Part shown: positions 1 to 7,713 of the stretch, piece by piece
How the letters are laid out: each line of letters opens with the position of its first letter
Numbering within the stretch: position 1 is the stretch's first letter
Source: Lewinellaceae bacterium
GTDB lineage: Bacteria > Bacteroidota > Bacteroidia > Chitinophagales > Saprospiraceae
Direction: 5' to 3'
Length of the DNA: 64,000 nucleotides
Assembly: GCA_020636375.1 (NCBI GenBank)
Contig: JACJXZ010000005.1
Coordinates: 310,001-374,000 of the forward strand
Position numbers and translations under genes: made by a program
The notes under the pieces: model-generated
Databases searched by the model: none
Seen by the model: the letters and a program-made list of their open reading frames with translations, nothing else
Told to the model about the DNA's origin: nothing

Positions 1-1938
1 GCTTTCGGCTACCCAGGCCCTGGCAGCAGGGTGGTAATAGGCAAAATCCCGCCGGTTCAGGTAGAAGATGATCTCCTTCTGTGCGCCCGGCTCCAGCGAC
101 ACCTTGGCAAAGGCCCGCAGTTCCTTTTCCGGCCGCTGCAGCTGGCAGCCTTCCTGCCGGACGTAGAGCTGCACAACCTCCTGGCCGGCCCGTTTACCAC
201 TGTTGTGAACCCACACTCTGACGGTAATTTGGAGTTCCTCGCCGAGGGCGGACTCGCTTATTTTCATGCCGGAATATTCAAAATTGGTGTAGGACAATCC
301 GTGCCCGAAGGGAAACAGGGGCTCGATGGCCTTGGTGTCGTAATAGCGATAGCCGATAAAGATACCTTCTCCGTAGTGAACCCTGCCGTTGGCCCCGGGC
401 CAGTTAAGGTAGGCAGGGTTGTGTTCCTGGCGCTGCGGGAAGGTTTCCGGAAGCTTGCCGGACGGATTTACTTTTCCGGACAGGATATCGGCCACGGCGC
501 CGCCGCCGCCCTGGCCGGCCAGCCAGCCTTCCAGAATAGCCTTCACATCGCGGTGCCAGGGCATACTGACGGCTGAGCCGTTGGTAAGCACTACGGCCGT
601 GTTGGGCTGCACGCCAGCCACTGCTTCCACCAGGGCATTGTGCGCCGGCGGCAGGCTGATGTGGCTGCGGTCGAAGCTTTCCGATTCGTACTGAGAGGGC
701 AGGCCGACAAACACGATGGCCGCTTCTGCGTCCCGGGCCGCCCGGCAGGCCTCGTCGATAAGCTCCCGGCTGATCTTGTCCGGATCCTGATAGCCCGGGG
801 CGTAGGCGAGGTTGTCGAAATGCCCTTGCAGCGCCTCCCAGGCGTTATCTATCCGGGTAGGGACAACCTGCGAGCTGCCGGCACCCTGAAAACGGGGTTC
901 TTTGGCGAAACGGCCGATCACCGCAACGGAGGTTTCCGCCGGCAGGGGTAGGATATCCTCCTCGTTCCTGAGCAACACCATGCATTCGGCGGCGGCGCGG
1001 CGGGCCAGCTCATGATGCCGGGCATATTCCAAAGACAGGCCTTCCTTACGGGAAGCGCCGGCCAGCAGGATAACCGCCAGCAGTTCTTCCACCACCTCGT
1101 CCAGGCGGGCTTCGGAGAGCTCGCCGGCGCGGACGGCCTCCACGATCTTGCGGTCATGGTATCCGCCGGTGGCGGGCATTTCCAGGTGGAGGCCGGCCCG
1201 GATACCTTCCACCCGGTCATTGACGGCGCCCCAGTCGGTCATGACAATACCCTTGTAGCCCCACTCTGTCTTCAGTATTTGGTGAAGCAGGTACGGATGT
1301 TCGGAGGCATAGGTGCCGTTGACCTTGTTATAGGCGCACATTACTGTCCAGGGGCGACCCTTTTCCAGGGCGATCTCAAAGGCAGGCAGGTAGATTTCCC
1401 GGAGGGTACGCTCGTCAACTTCAGCATTGATGTACATCCGGCCGTGTTCCTGGTTATTGACCGCAAAGTGTTTCAGGCAGGCGCCTACCCCTTCGCTCTG
1501 CACGCCGCGGATAAAAGCTGCGGCCAGTTCGCCTGCCAGCGCCGGGTCTTCAGCAAAATATTCGAAGTTGCGCCCACCCAGCGGCGACCGCTTCATGTTG
1601 ACGCCCGGCGCCAGCAGCACCTGCACGCCCTGCTCCTGGCACTCCCGCCCAATGGCCTGCCCCACCTCGTAGGCCAGTTTGGCATCCCAGGAAGCCCCCA
1701 GGGCGGAAGCCGTAGGGAAACAGGTGGCGGGCAGGCTGTTTCCCAGTCCACCCTCGCCGCCGGCCGGCGCCTTGCGCAGGCCGGTCGGCCCGTCGGCCAG
1801 CCAGATGGAGGGGATACCCAGGCGCTCCACCGGCTTGGTCGTCCAGATGTCTTGCCCGGAGCACAGGCCGGCTTTTTCTTCCAGGGTCATCTGCTGTACC
1901 AGGCTGCGGGCTTTGTCGCGGTATTCTTTCATCATCAT
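1..1938 (-). CDS. Glycoside hydrolase family 3 beta-glucosidase-like enzyme (3' end outside window)
   Basis: The leftward reading frame stays open from three consecutive ATG codons at 1930-1938 to the window edge, giving at least 646 residues without a stop. The sequence matches GH3 throughout. The N-terminal part has QMTLEEKAGLCSG, LADGPTGLR and KHFAVNNQEHGR. The nucleophile motif VMTDWGAVNDR places the catalytic Asp at residue 235. The C-terminal part has FPFGHGLSYTNFEYSG and a fibronectin-III-like tail around VQLYVR. Such enzymes remove terminal beta-linked glucose or related sugars. No signal peptide is visible, so the enzyme may be cytoplasmic unless the real start lies upstream. Substrate specificity cannot be read from sequence. 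The family is very likely correct; the exact Met among the three is uncertain. Confidence 0.93.
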   Translation of the reverse strand, partial: MMMKEYRDKARSLVQQMTLEEKAGLCSGQDIWTTKPVERLGIPSIWLADGPTGLRKAPAGGEGGLGNSLPATCFPTASALGASWDAKLAYEVGQAIGRECQEQGVQVLLAPGVNMKRSPLGGRNFEYFAEDPALAGELAAAFIRGVQSEGVGACLKHFAVNNQEHGRMYINAEVDERTLREIYLPAFEIALEKGRPWTVMCAYNKVNGTYASEHPYLLHQILKTEWGYKGIVMTDWGAVNDRVEGIRAGLHLEMPATGGYHDRKIVEAVRAGELSEARLDEVVEELLAVILLAGASRKEGLSLEYARHHELARRAAAECMVLLRNEEDILPLPAETSVAVIGRFAKEPRFQGAGSSQVVPTRIDNAWEALQGHFDNLAYAPGYQDPDKISRELIDEACRAARDAEAAIVFVGLPSQYESESFDRSHISLPPAHNALVEAVAGVQPNTAVVLTNGSAVSMPWHRDVKAILEGWLAGQGGGGAVADILSGKVNPSGKLPETFPQRQEHNPAYLNWPGANGRVHYGEGIFIGYRYYDTKAIEPLFPFGHGLSYTNFEYSGMKISESALGEELQITVRVWVHNSGKRAGQEVVQLYVRQEGCQLQRPEKELRAFAKVSLEPGAQKEIIFYLNRRDFAYYHPAARAWVAES

Positions 1939-2171
1939 ATTGAAGGGTTTTGAAGAACTGCCAACATAGGGATAAATTGGCAGACCGGGAATAACCCCGC
2001 GCAAATTATCCGTTATTTCAACAGCTTCTTATGGTAGAAGCATTCTCAGCCCCATCGTGACAGCACCCGGCCCGAAAAATTCCGCCTTCCGCTTTCCGCC
2101 CCGTCTTCGCTATCGCTCTTCCGGGCAAGCCCGTCCTGGTGCCCAGGCCGGGTAAACTTCCGCCTTCCCCC

Positions 2172-3044
2172 TCACCCCGCCAGCTCACAGCTCTCCTCGT
2201 CCAGCTCCGTTTCGATGGTGTAGTGGGAAAAGGGGTAGTTTTTAAGGATGTCTTTCATCTGCCGTTTGGCCTCCAGGATTTCCCCGAAGGTTTGGATGTC
2301 TTCCAGCACGACGTGGGTAGTGAAGACGTGGTGTTCCCCTTCCAGCGACCAGAGGTGGGTGTGGTGGAGCGAGGCCACATGGGGCACGGCGAGCAGTTGC
2401 CGCTCGATGTCCCCGGCCGAAACGCCTTCCGGCACGCCCTGCAGGAAGAGGTGGAGGGTATCCCGGAGGCGACGCACCACATTATACAATATATATATGG
2501 TGATGGCCAGGCTGAGGGCCGGGTCGAGGTAATGGATATCTTTAAACAGCAGCACGATGGCCACTACCAGCACCGCCGCCCAGCCGAGCACGTCTTCCAG
2601 GAGGTGCCAGGAGACGACCCGCTCGTTCATCGTCCTGCCACTGCTCAGCTTCCAGGCGGCGTAGCCATTGACCGCCACGCCCAGGATGGCGAAGAGTACC
2701 ATACCCTGGGCATTGGAGTGCTGAGGCGCCAGGATGCGCCCAACGGCCTCGTAGATGATGTACACCGAGCCGCCGATGAGCACCAGGCTGTTTACGAGGG
2801 CGCCGAGCAGGGAAAACCGCTGGTAGCCGAAGCTGTACTGCTCGGTGCTTTTCTGTTTAGACTTGCGGTCGAGGTACCAGGACAGGCCCAGGGAGAAGCT
2901 GTCGCCCAGGTCGTGCAAGGCGTCGGAGAGGATGGCCACGCTGTTGGTCAGCAGGCCGCCGATGACTTCCAGGACGGTGAAGGCCAGGTTGAGGAAAAAG
3001 GCGATGGTGAGGTTGCGGTTGGTGTGGTGGTGGTGGTGTGGCAT
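2172..3044 (-). CDS. Cation diffusion facilitator (CDF) zinc/cobalt exporter
   Basis: This 290-residue CDF protein exports divalent cations across the inner membrane in exchange for protons. It opens with a His cluster (MPHHHHH) and has six predicted membrane segments. The metal-site signatures are SDALHDLGD at residues 40-48 in helix 2 and H147-x3-D151 in helix 5. A cytoplasmic domain follows with HTHLWSLEGEHHVFTTHVVL, typical of the CzcD/ZitB group. The frame stays open 58 codons upstream, but that stretch is encoded by a 10-bp tandem repeat and does not resemble the family, so the start is placed at the His-rich Met. Zinc is the likeliest substrate; cobalt or cadmium are possible. Confidence 0.92.
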   Translation of the reverse strand: MPHHHHHTNRNLTIAFFLNLAFTVLEVIGGLLTNSVAILSDALHDLGDSFSLGLSWYLDRKSKQKSTEQYSFGYQRFSLLGALVNSLVLIGGSVYIIYEAVGRILAPQHSNAQGMVLFAILGVAVNGYAAWKLSSGRTMNERVVSWHLLEDVLGWAAVLVVAIVLLFKDIHYLDPALSLAITIYILYNVVRRLRDTLHLFLQGVPEGVSAGDIERQLLAVPHVASLHHTHLWSLEGEHHVFTTHVVLEDIQTFGEILEAKRQMKDILKNYPFSHYTIETELDEESCELAG

Positions 3045-3088
3045 TTTTACTTTTTTCTGGTGATGGTTTGGTTTGGGGGGAGATAGGT

Positions 3089-3128
3089 GGAAATACATGG
3101 AAATACATGGAAATACATGGAAATACAT
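3089..3128. repeat. 10-bp tandem repeat (about 4 copies)
   Basis: Four copies of ggaaatacat lie head to tail just upstream of the CDF gene. The same 10-bp period and a similar word recur in about 19 copies at 53656-53838. The array falsely extends the CDF reading frame. Its position before a start codon makes copy-number effects on expression conceivable, but nothing shows that directly. Confidence 0.8.
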
Positions 3129-3275
3129 CACAGGCTCCCCCATGACGATCAACTGCCCAAAGGTAAGGATCGGGGTGGTGCAACGCAATTGCAACAATAC
3201 TCCACCCTTTTGGAACAATGAGGGGCGCAGGGCCTGGCAAAAGCCCGCACCTTTGAATTGTTCACTTAGTAGTGA

Positions 3276-3397
3276 TTAAAAAATAACTTCACTGTTTGAG
3301 GCCCTTAGTTGTAGCTCGTTCAGCAGCCTGACCCCGCTGGAACCCTGACTGGCTGCTTCACTTCACTACAACTAAGGGCCGTGAAGTTATTTTTTAA
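3276..3397. repeat. Long inverted repeat (palindromic element)
   Basis: The arms ttaaaaaataacttcac (3276-3292) and its exact complement (3381-3397), plus ggcccttagttgtag (3300-3314) and its exact complement (3366-3380), form a stem of more than 30 pairs with one 7-nt bulge and a loop of about 50 nt. The outer edge (tagtagtgattaaaa) is shared with a second hairpin at 58870-58930. Apart from this element and the 10-bp repeat, nothing else is seen between the CDF gene and position 3435. It could act as a terminator or be a small non-autonomous mobile element. Confidence 0.8.
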
Positions 3398-3435
3398 GGA
3401 TTACTTAATGATAAAAACCTAAAAAAAATTCTATC

Positions 3436-3666
3436 ATGAAAACCTCCTCCATTCCCAGCAAAAGCCCTCTGTTCCAACCGGTAAAACGGATTTTCTCGGC
3501 CCTGTACGGCTGCGCCGCTTACCTGGCCGATTCCTTCCTGCGGTGGGTGGAAGCCGGGTATCCGGAAGAGGTCGCCGGCAGGGAGCCGGCAGAAGGAGAC
3601 GAGGAGGGCATGCCGGAGGATATGGCCGTGCCGAACATCTATTTCTTTCCTTACTTTTATTTGTAA
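3436..3666 (+). CDS. Small hypothetical protein (76 aa)
   Basis: This short rightward frame begins MKTSSIPSKSPLF. It has a hydrophobic stretch (IFSALYGCAAYLADSFL), an acidic middle (EEVAGREPAEGDEEG) and ends in an aromatic tail, NIYFFPYFYL. No family is recognised. An AT-rich tract precedes the ATG, as is common here. The opposite strand is also open, so coding is uncertain. Confidence 0.35.
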   Translation: MKTSSIPSKSPLFQPVKRIFSALYGCAAYLADSFLRWVEAGYPEEVAGREPAEGDEEGMPEDMAVPNIYFFPYFYL

Positions 3667-3676
3667 TCACAACTTT

Positions 3677-3766
3677 TCACTCTTCTTCCGCCACTTTCCG
3701 CCGGAATGCCTCGGCTTCCGGCAGCTCTCCCCGAAGGAACTGGTTTATCTTTTCGAAATTTTTCAT
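3677..3766 (-). pseudogene. Remnant of the N-terminus of an anti-sigma-like or TPR-type protein
   Basis: Read leftward, this stretch encodes MKNFEKINQFLRGELPEAEA and then FRRKVAEEE followed by a stop. The pattern 'M..FEKI..FLRGELPEEEA..F' is a common opening of Bacteroidota proteins encoded with ECF sigma factors (small helical domain before a membrane segment). Here it stops after 29 codons and nothing downstream continues it. It therefore looks like a truncated leftover, although a real micropeptide cannot be excluded. Confidence 0.4.
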
Positions 3767-3826
3767 CTCAATACCTGTATTTTCCGGAGCAGGGCAGGGT
3801 CCGCCTCGATCATCTATACATGGACA

Positions 3827-3834
3827 TATATTTG
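3827..3834 (+). promoter_or_regulatory. Possible Bacteroidetes -7 box (TATATTTG) upstream of the MFS gene
   Basis: TATATTTG fits the TAnnTTTG consensus and lies 77 bp before the MFS start. No TTG is seen at the -33 distance, so only half of the promoter is supported. Confidence 0.3.
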
Positions 3835-3911
3835 AGTATTCAGGTTGAAAAACCCTATTTTCACACCAGGCATGTTCAACAATTGACTTCTCCTTAACGG
3901 CCCGACAGCAA

Positions 3912-5105
3912 ATGGTACAGCTCGGCCTTCGGCAAAACTGGAAACAGTTCACCCTCCTGGTGATCATCAACGCCTTCGTCGGCGGCATGGTGGGCCTGGA
4001 GCGCACCATACTGCCGGAAATCGCCGGGGCGGATTTCGGCATTGCCGCGAAAACGGCCGTCCTCTCCTTTATCGTGGTTTTCGGCATCACGAAAGCCATT
4101 ACCAACTACTACACCGGGGCCCTGGCCGACAAAGTGGGCAGAAAGAACCTGCTCACGCTGGGCTGGCTGATCGCCCTGCCCGTGCCCCTGCTGCTGATCT
4201 ACGCCCCGGCCTGGAGCTGGGTCATTTTCGCCAACATCCTGCTCGGCATCCACCAGGGGCTGTGCTGGTCGAGCACGGTGGTGATGAAAATCGACCTGGT
4301 GGGGGAAAAAGACCGGGGCCTGGCCATGGGCCTGAACGAATCGGCCGGCTACCTGGCGGTGGGCGCCGTGGCCTTCCTCACCGGCTGGATCGCGGCGGAA
4401 TACGGCCTCCGCCCCTACCCTTTTTACCTGGGCATCGGCTTTGCCGTTGCCGGCCTGCTGGGCAGCTGGTTGCTGGTGAAAGATACGGAGCATCACGTGG
4501 CGCTGGAGGCAGGGCAGAGCCAGGCGCCGCCGTTGGAAAATGTGTTCCGGGAAACCACCTGGAAGAACCCCAACCTGGGCTCAGTCACCCAGGCCGGGCT
4601 GGCCAACAACCTCAACGACGGCATGGTGTGGGGGGTGCTGCCCATGCTGCTGGCAACCCATGGTTTCGGGCTGGAAGATACCGGCAAAATTGTCGCCCTC
4701 TATCCCATCGTCTGGGGGCTGGGGCAATTGGTGGCCGGCAAACTTGCTGACCACCTCAACAAGAAAAAGATGCTGTTCTGGGGAATGCTGCTACAGGCCG
4801 GCGCCCTTTTTTTGATGATCCCCGCGCTCACCTTTGCCCAGTTCGCCACGCTTTCCGTCCTGTTGGGCACAGGCACTGCAATCGTATACCCCACCTTTCT
4901 GGCGGCTATTGCCGACTATTCCCCGCCGCAGCAACGAGCGGAAAGCATCGGGGTGTTCCGGCTCTGGCGAGATATGGGGTACGCTATCGGTGCCCTGCTT
5001 TCGGGCATCGTGGCAGATGCGATGGGCATCGGCTGGGCGGTAGGGGTGATCGGGGGGTTGACGCTGGCCTCGGCATTGATCATCTGGGTTAGGATGGATG
5101 GGTAG
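3912..5105 (+). CDS. Major facilitator superfamily transporter
   Basis: This 397-residue protein has about twelve hydrophobic segments and an MFS motif A, GALADKVGRK, at residues 69-78 between helices 2 and 3. A repeat of it, LVAGKLADHLNKKK, appears at the start of the second half. The short cytoplasmic loop after helix 6 (HHVALEAGQSQAPPLENVF) separates two six-helix halves. It moves a small solute or drug across the inner membrane; the substrate cannot be deduced. The convergent neighbour is a cysteine-rich GDCCVxC-like protein, a family sometimes seen near metal or metalloid genes, but that link is only a hint. Confidence 0.9.
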   Translation: MVQLGLRQNWKQFTLLVIINAFVGGMVGLERTILPEIAGADFGIAAKTAVLSFIVVFGITKAITNYYTGALADKVGRKNLLTLGWLIALPVPLLLIYAPAWSWVIFANILLGIHQGLCWSSTVVMKIDLVGEKDRGLAMGLNESAGYLAVGAVAFLTGWIAAEYGLRPYPFYLGIGFAVAGLLGSWLLVKDTEHHVALEAGQSQAPPLENVFRETTWKNPNLGSVTQAGLANNLNDGMVWGVLPMLLATHGFGLEDTGKIVALYPIVWGLGQLVAGKLADHLNKKKMLFWGMLLQAGALFLMIPALTFAQFATLSVLLGTGTAIVYPTFLAAIADYSPPQQRAESIGVFRLWRDMGYAIGALLSGIVADAMGIGWAVGVIGGLTLASALIIWVRMDG

Positions 5106-5136
5106 GCGGTTTTGCCCTCACTGCCGGGGTTGAAGT

Positions 5137-5170
5137 TATATTGTCATATTGTTATATTGCTAAATTGTTA
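5137..5170. repeat. AT-rich short tandem repeat (attgttat type)
   Basis: Imperfect copies of an 8-9 bp word (atattgttat / atattgctaa) lie between two converging genes. The same family recurs at 37443-37480, 57753-57818 and 60824-60925, and a related word is embedded at 57072-57240. Confidence 0.6.
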
Positions 5171-5182
5171 TGCGGCCAGCCC

Positions 5183-5401
5183 TCAGCAGCATCCGCTCTT
5201 GCCCTCCCGCTGCACCGGGGGGCACGGCACCGAACCGTAGGAACAGAATACACAACAACCACCCTTTTTGGGGCGGAGCACAGTGTGACAGCTTTCACAC
5301 TCGTAGAAAAACTGACAGGCGTCCTCCGGCATAGCCTCCTTCTTCTGATGGCCACAATGCGGACAGGTAATAATAGAATTGAGTTGGATAGCGCCTTTCA
5401 T
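5183..5401 (-). CDS. GDCCVxC-type small cysteine protein
   Basis: This 72-residue protein has two cysteine pairs, CPHCGHQ near residue 13 and CESCH in the middle, like a zinc ribbon. The C-terminal block GGCCVFCSYGSVPCPPVQ matches the conserved core of the GDCCVxC (seleno)protein family, whose role is unknown. Here all positions are ordinary Cys codons and the usual Asp of GDCC is Gly. The frame is open for 64 codons upstream, but homologous sequence starts at MKGAIQLNSIITC. A -7 box (TACTTTTG) lies at 5434-5441 on this strand, 33 bp before the start. Confidence 0.8.
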   Translation of the reverse strand: MKGAIQLNSIITCPHCGHQKKEAMPEDACQFFYECESCHTVLRPKKGGCCVFCSYGSVPCPPVQREGKSGCC

Positions 5402-5433
5402 GATACTGCTTTTCCCAGTGCCGAAAGTATTGA

Positions 5434-5441
5434 CAAAAGTA
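5434..5441 (-). promoter_or_regulatory. Likely -7 box (TACTTTTG) for the GDCCVxC gene
   Basis: The leftward strand reads TACTTTTG, an exact TAnnTTTG match, 33 bp before the chosen ATG. No clear TTG element is seen at -33. Confidence 0.4.
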
Positions 5442-5618
5442 AAATAAATAATTTTAGAGAATTTCCACTCTGCAACCAAAAATTCATTGTTTAAACATTG
5501 AATTTTGCTTATTATTGCAGAGTAATCTTTCTGCCGTCTTACCGGCGGCAATTTCAATACTGTGTCACTTAAGTTTTGTGACCCTTTATTCAATCATGCA
5601 TCCAAAAATTCACAAGCC

Positions 5619-6497
5619 ATGGACCGTAAAAACTTCATCAAAAAGGCAGCCCTGGGCACAGCGGCGGCATTGACCGGCAGTTCCCTTGTGAAGGCTAACA
5701 GCCGGCCGGAAAAGAGTACCTACGACAAGCTCATGGAGCAGGTAGGCTTCAACCACTTACCCAACAAAGAGATCAAAGGCATGAAAACCGTATTGCACAA
5801 GGCCTCCACCCGCGGCCACGCCGACCACGGCTGGCTGAACACCCACCACTCCTTCAGCTTCGCCAACTACTACAACCCGGAAAGGATGCACTTCGGCGTA
5901 TTGCGGGTGCTGAACGACGACGTCGTCGCCCCCGGCCGCGGGTTCGGGCGGCACCCTCACGACAATATGGAGATCATCTCCATCCCCCTGGAAGGCGACC
6001 TGGAACACAAGGACAGCATGGGCAACGTGGCCGTGATCAAACAGGGCGACGTGCAGGTGATGAGCGCCGGCACGGGCATCTACCACAGCGAATACAACAA
6101 GAACAAGGATCAGAATGTGAAATTCCTGCAGATCTGGCTCTTTCCCAACAAGCGGAACGTCACGCCCCGCTACGATCAGATCACGCTCGGGGCGCAGCAG
6201 CTAAAGAACCAGTTCTACCAAATCCTTTCTCCCAACCCCAACGATGAAGGCGTTTGGATTCACCAGAACGCCTGGTTCTATATGGGCAACCTGGATAAGG
6301 GCGTTGAGCGGGATTATGCCATCAAGGCCCCGGGCAATGGCCTGTATGCCTTCGTCATCAAAGGAGGCGTCACCATTGCCGGGCAAAGCCTCACCGAGCG
6401 GGACGGCTTCGGCATCTGGGATACGGAGCAGGTAACCGTCAAAGCGGACAGTGACGCCAAGGTGTTGCTGATGGATGTACCGATGCAGATGGGGTGA
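5619..6497 (+). CDS. Pirin family protein with N-terminal export-like signal
   Basis: This 293-residue bicupin is of the pirin/YhhW type. The N-terminal cupin carries RGFGRHPHDNMEIISIPLEG and GTGIYHSEYN, giving the four metal ligands H112, H114, H156 and E158 expected of YhhW-like quercetin 2,3-dioxygenases. The second cupin (LYAFVIKGGVTIAG) lacks obvious ligands, as is usual. The start at 5619 gives MDRKNFIKKAALGTAAALTG, which resembles a Tat-type leader (RKNFIKK) but with a single Arg. Pirins are normally cytoplasmic, so an export signal is unusual. The physiological substrate is unknown. Confidence 0.88.
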   Translation: MDRKNFIKKAALGTAAALTGSSLVKANSRPEKSTYDKLMEQVGFNHLPNKEIKGMKTVLHKASTRGHADHGWLNTHHSFSFANYYNPERMHFGVLRVLNDDVVAPGRGFGRHPHDNMEIISIPLEGDLEHKDSMGNVAVIKQGDVQVMSAGTGIYHSEYNKNKDQNVKFLQIWLFPNKRNVTPRYDQITLGAQQLKNQFYQILSPNPNDEGVWIHQNAWFYMGNLDKGVERDYAIKAPGNGLYAFVIKGGVTIAGQSLTERDGFGIWDTEQVTVKADSDAKVLLMDVPMQMG

Positions 6498-6536
6498 TGG
6501 GCCAGCCACTGGTTAATTTAACAATAAACCATCCCC

Positions 6537-7559
6537 CTACTCCCCCATCTCCTCCACATACGCCCGCAGGTCCTCCAACTGCTGATGGCTCATCTTTTCC
6601 AGGGTATAGTTCGGCATATAGGCCTTCTTGCCCGGGATGGGCGAAGCGCCGTAACGGGCCACCTGGTAAACCGAGTACCGGGTATAGCGGGGAAAGTGGT
6701 GTTCGAGGTGCCGGAAGGTCGTCCTGGCGTGGTCGAGGTTGAAGAAGGAGTAGCGTTCCTTTTCGTGGCAGTGCAGGCAGCTCAGCTCATAGACCAGCTT
6801 GCCGTTGGCGGGGTCGCCCGTGATGTCCGCATACCCTTCCCGGCGGTCTTTGGGCGGCTCGGCGAAGGTGGCCGGCGCCGCCTGGAGATAGCGGGATTTG
6901 ATCAACCGGCTGGCGGCTTCTTTACCCTTGCCGCCAGCCAGAGCGGCGTTGATTTGTTTGTACTCTTTTTCGCTTAAATTAAGGTCGCCCATTTTCAGCT
7001 GGATCGTCCAGAGGTAGGCCAGGACGGATTCCATCTCCCAGGGTTCCAGGGCGCGGCCCTGCGAGCACTCCACGGCGCACAGCTGGATGGCCTCGCGCAG
7101 GTCGCTGCGGGCTTTGGTGACCAGGCTGCCGTATTTTTTTTCGTAATCGCCGTTGTAGAAGCTGGTGCGGTTAACGGCGCCGTACAAGGCGGTGCCCTGA
7201 AGGAAAGGCAGGCCCCTGTCGCGGGCATACAACAGGCGGGCCTGGGGGTCGGAAACGGACAGGTCCGGGTCATCCTTCTGCACATTGTGGCAACTGGTGC
7301 AGACGAAGTGCTTGCTCTGTTTGCCGGTGCGCCCGCCATTGGGCTTATCAGCAAAGCCGGTGAGGACCAAAGCCCGCCCCCGCTCTGCGGAGATACCTTC
7401 GACGGTGGTATCCGGCTGGTGTTTTGCCGGCTCGTCGCCGAGTTGTTCCAGCACTTCGGCGACCGGTTTGTCCTCATCCGCCAGATAAGGCGCCGGCTGC
7501 AAGCTTAGAAAAACCGTAGCGGACAACATCAGGCTGAAAAAAAGGGCTGCTTGCTTCAT
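6537..7559 (-). CDS. Exported di-heme c-type cytochrome
   Basis: This 340-residue protein has a signal peptide (MKQAALFFSLMLSATVFLSL) and two heme-attachment motifs, CTSCH at residues 87-91 and CLHCH at 261-265. The late Met in KKAYMPNYT could be the distal ligand of the second heme. The arrangement suggests a periplasmic electron carrier with two cytochrome folds. It is the last of three leftward genes with a DUF5777 barrel and a cytochrome-like lipoprotein, which suggests an envelope redox module. The electron donor and acceptor are unknown. The start at MKQ is preferred over an upstream Met because the signal peptide begins there. Confidence 0.88.
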   Translation of the reverse strand: MKQAALFFSLMLSATVFLSLQPAPYLADEDKPVAEVLEQLGDEPAKHQPDTTVEGISAERGRALVLTGFADKPNGGRTGKQSKHFVCTSCHNVQKDDPDLSVSDPQARLLYARDRGLPFLQGTALYGAVNRTSFYNGDYEKKYGSLVTKARSDLREAIQLCAVECSQGRALEPWEMESVLAYLWTIQLKMGDLNLSEKEYKQINAALAGGKGKEAASRLIKSRYLQAAPATFAEPPKDRREGYADITGDPANGKLVYELSCLHCHEKERYSFFNLDHARTTFRHLEHHFPRYTRYSVYQVARYGASPIPGKKAYMPNYTLEKMSHQQLEDLRAYVEEMGE

Positions 7560-7595
7560 TTGATTGTTTATTTGTAACTGAACCGGACGTTTTAT

Positions 7596-7668
7596 GCCAC
7601 GAAAGCACCAAACCACAAAATCCCACCAAATTTGGTGCGGATTTCGTGTTTCGGTGTTTTTGTGGCGA
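7596..7668. repeat. Imperfect inverted repeat with caccaaatttggtg core
   Basis: The ends gccacgaaagcaccaaa and tttcggtgtttttgtggc are near complements around a perfect 14-bp palindrome, caccaaatttggtg. The words resemble those of the 211-bp elements at 43118 and 54726. It lies between the cytochrome and DUF5777 genes. Confidence 0.55.
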
Positions 7669-7713
7669 GAAAACTGGTAAGAATAGCAATCCAGCTAAAT
7701 AGGTACGTTTATT

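Noticed and set aside
1012..1953. Rightward 313-residue open frame inside the GH3 gene.
   Set aside because: The leftward frame encodes complete GH3 motifs, so this is its GC-rich shadow.
3045..3218. N-terminal extension of the CDF protein (MFQKGGVLLQLRC...).
   Set aside because: It is encoded by the 10-bp tandem repeat and surrounding non-coding DNA; family homology starts at the His-rich Met.
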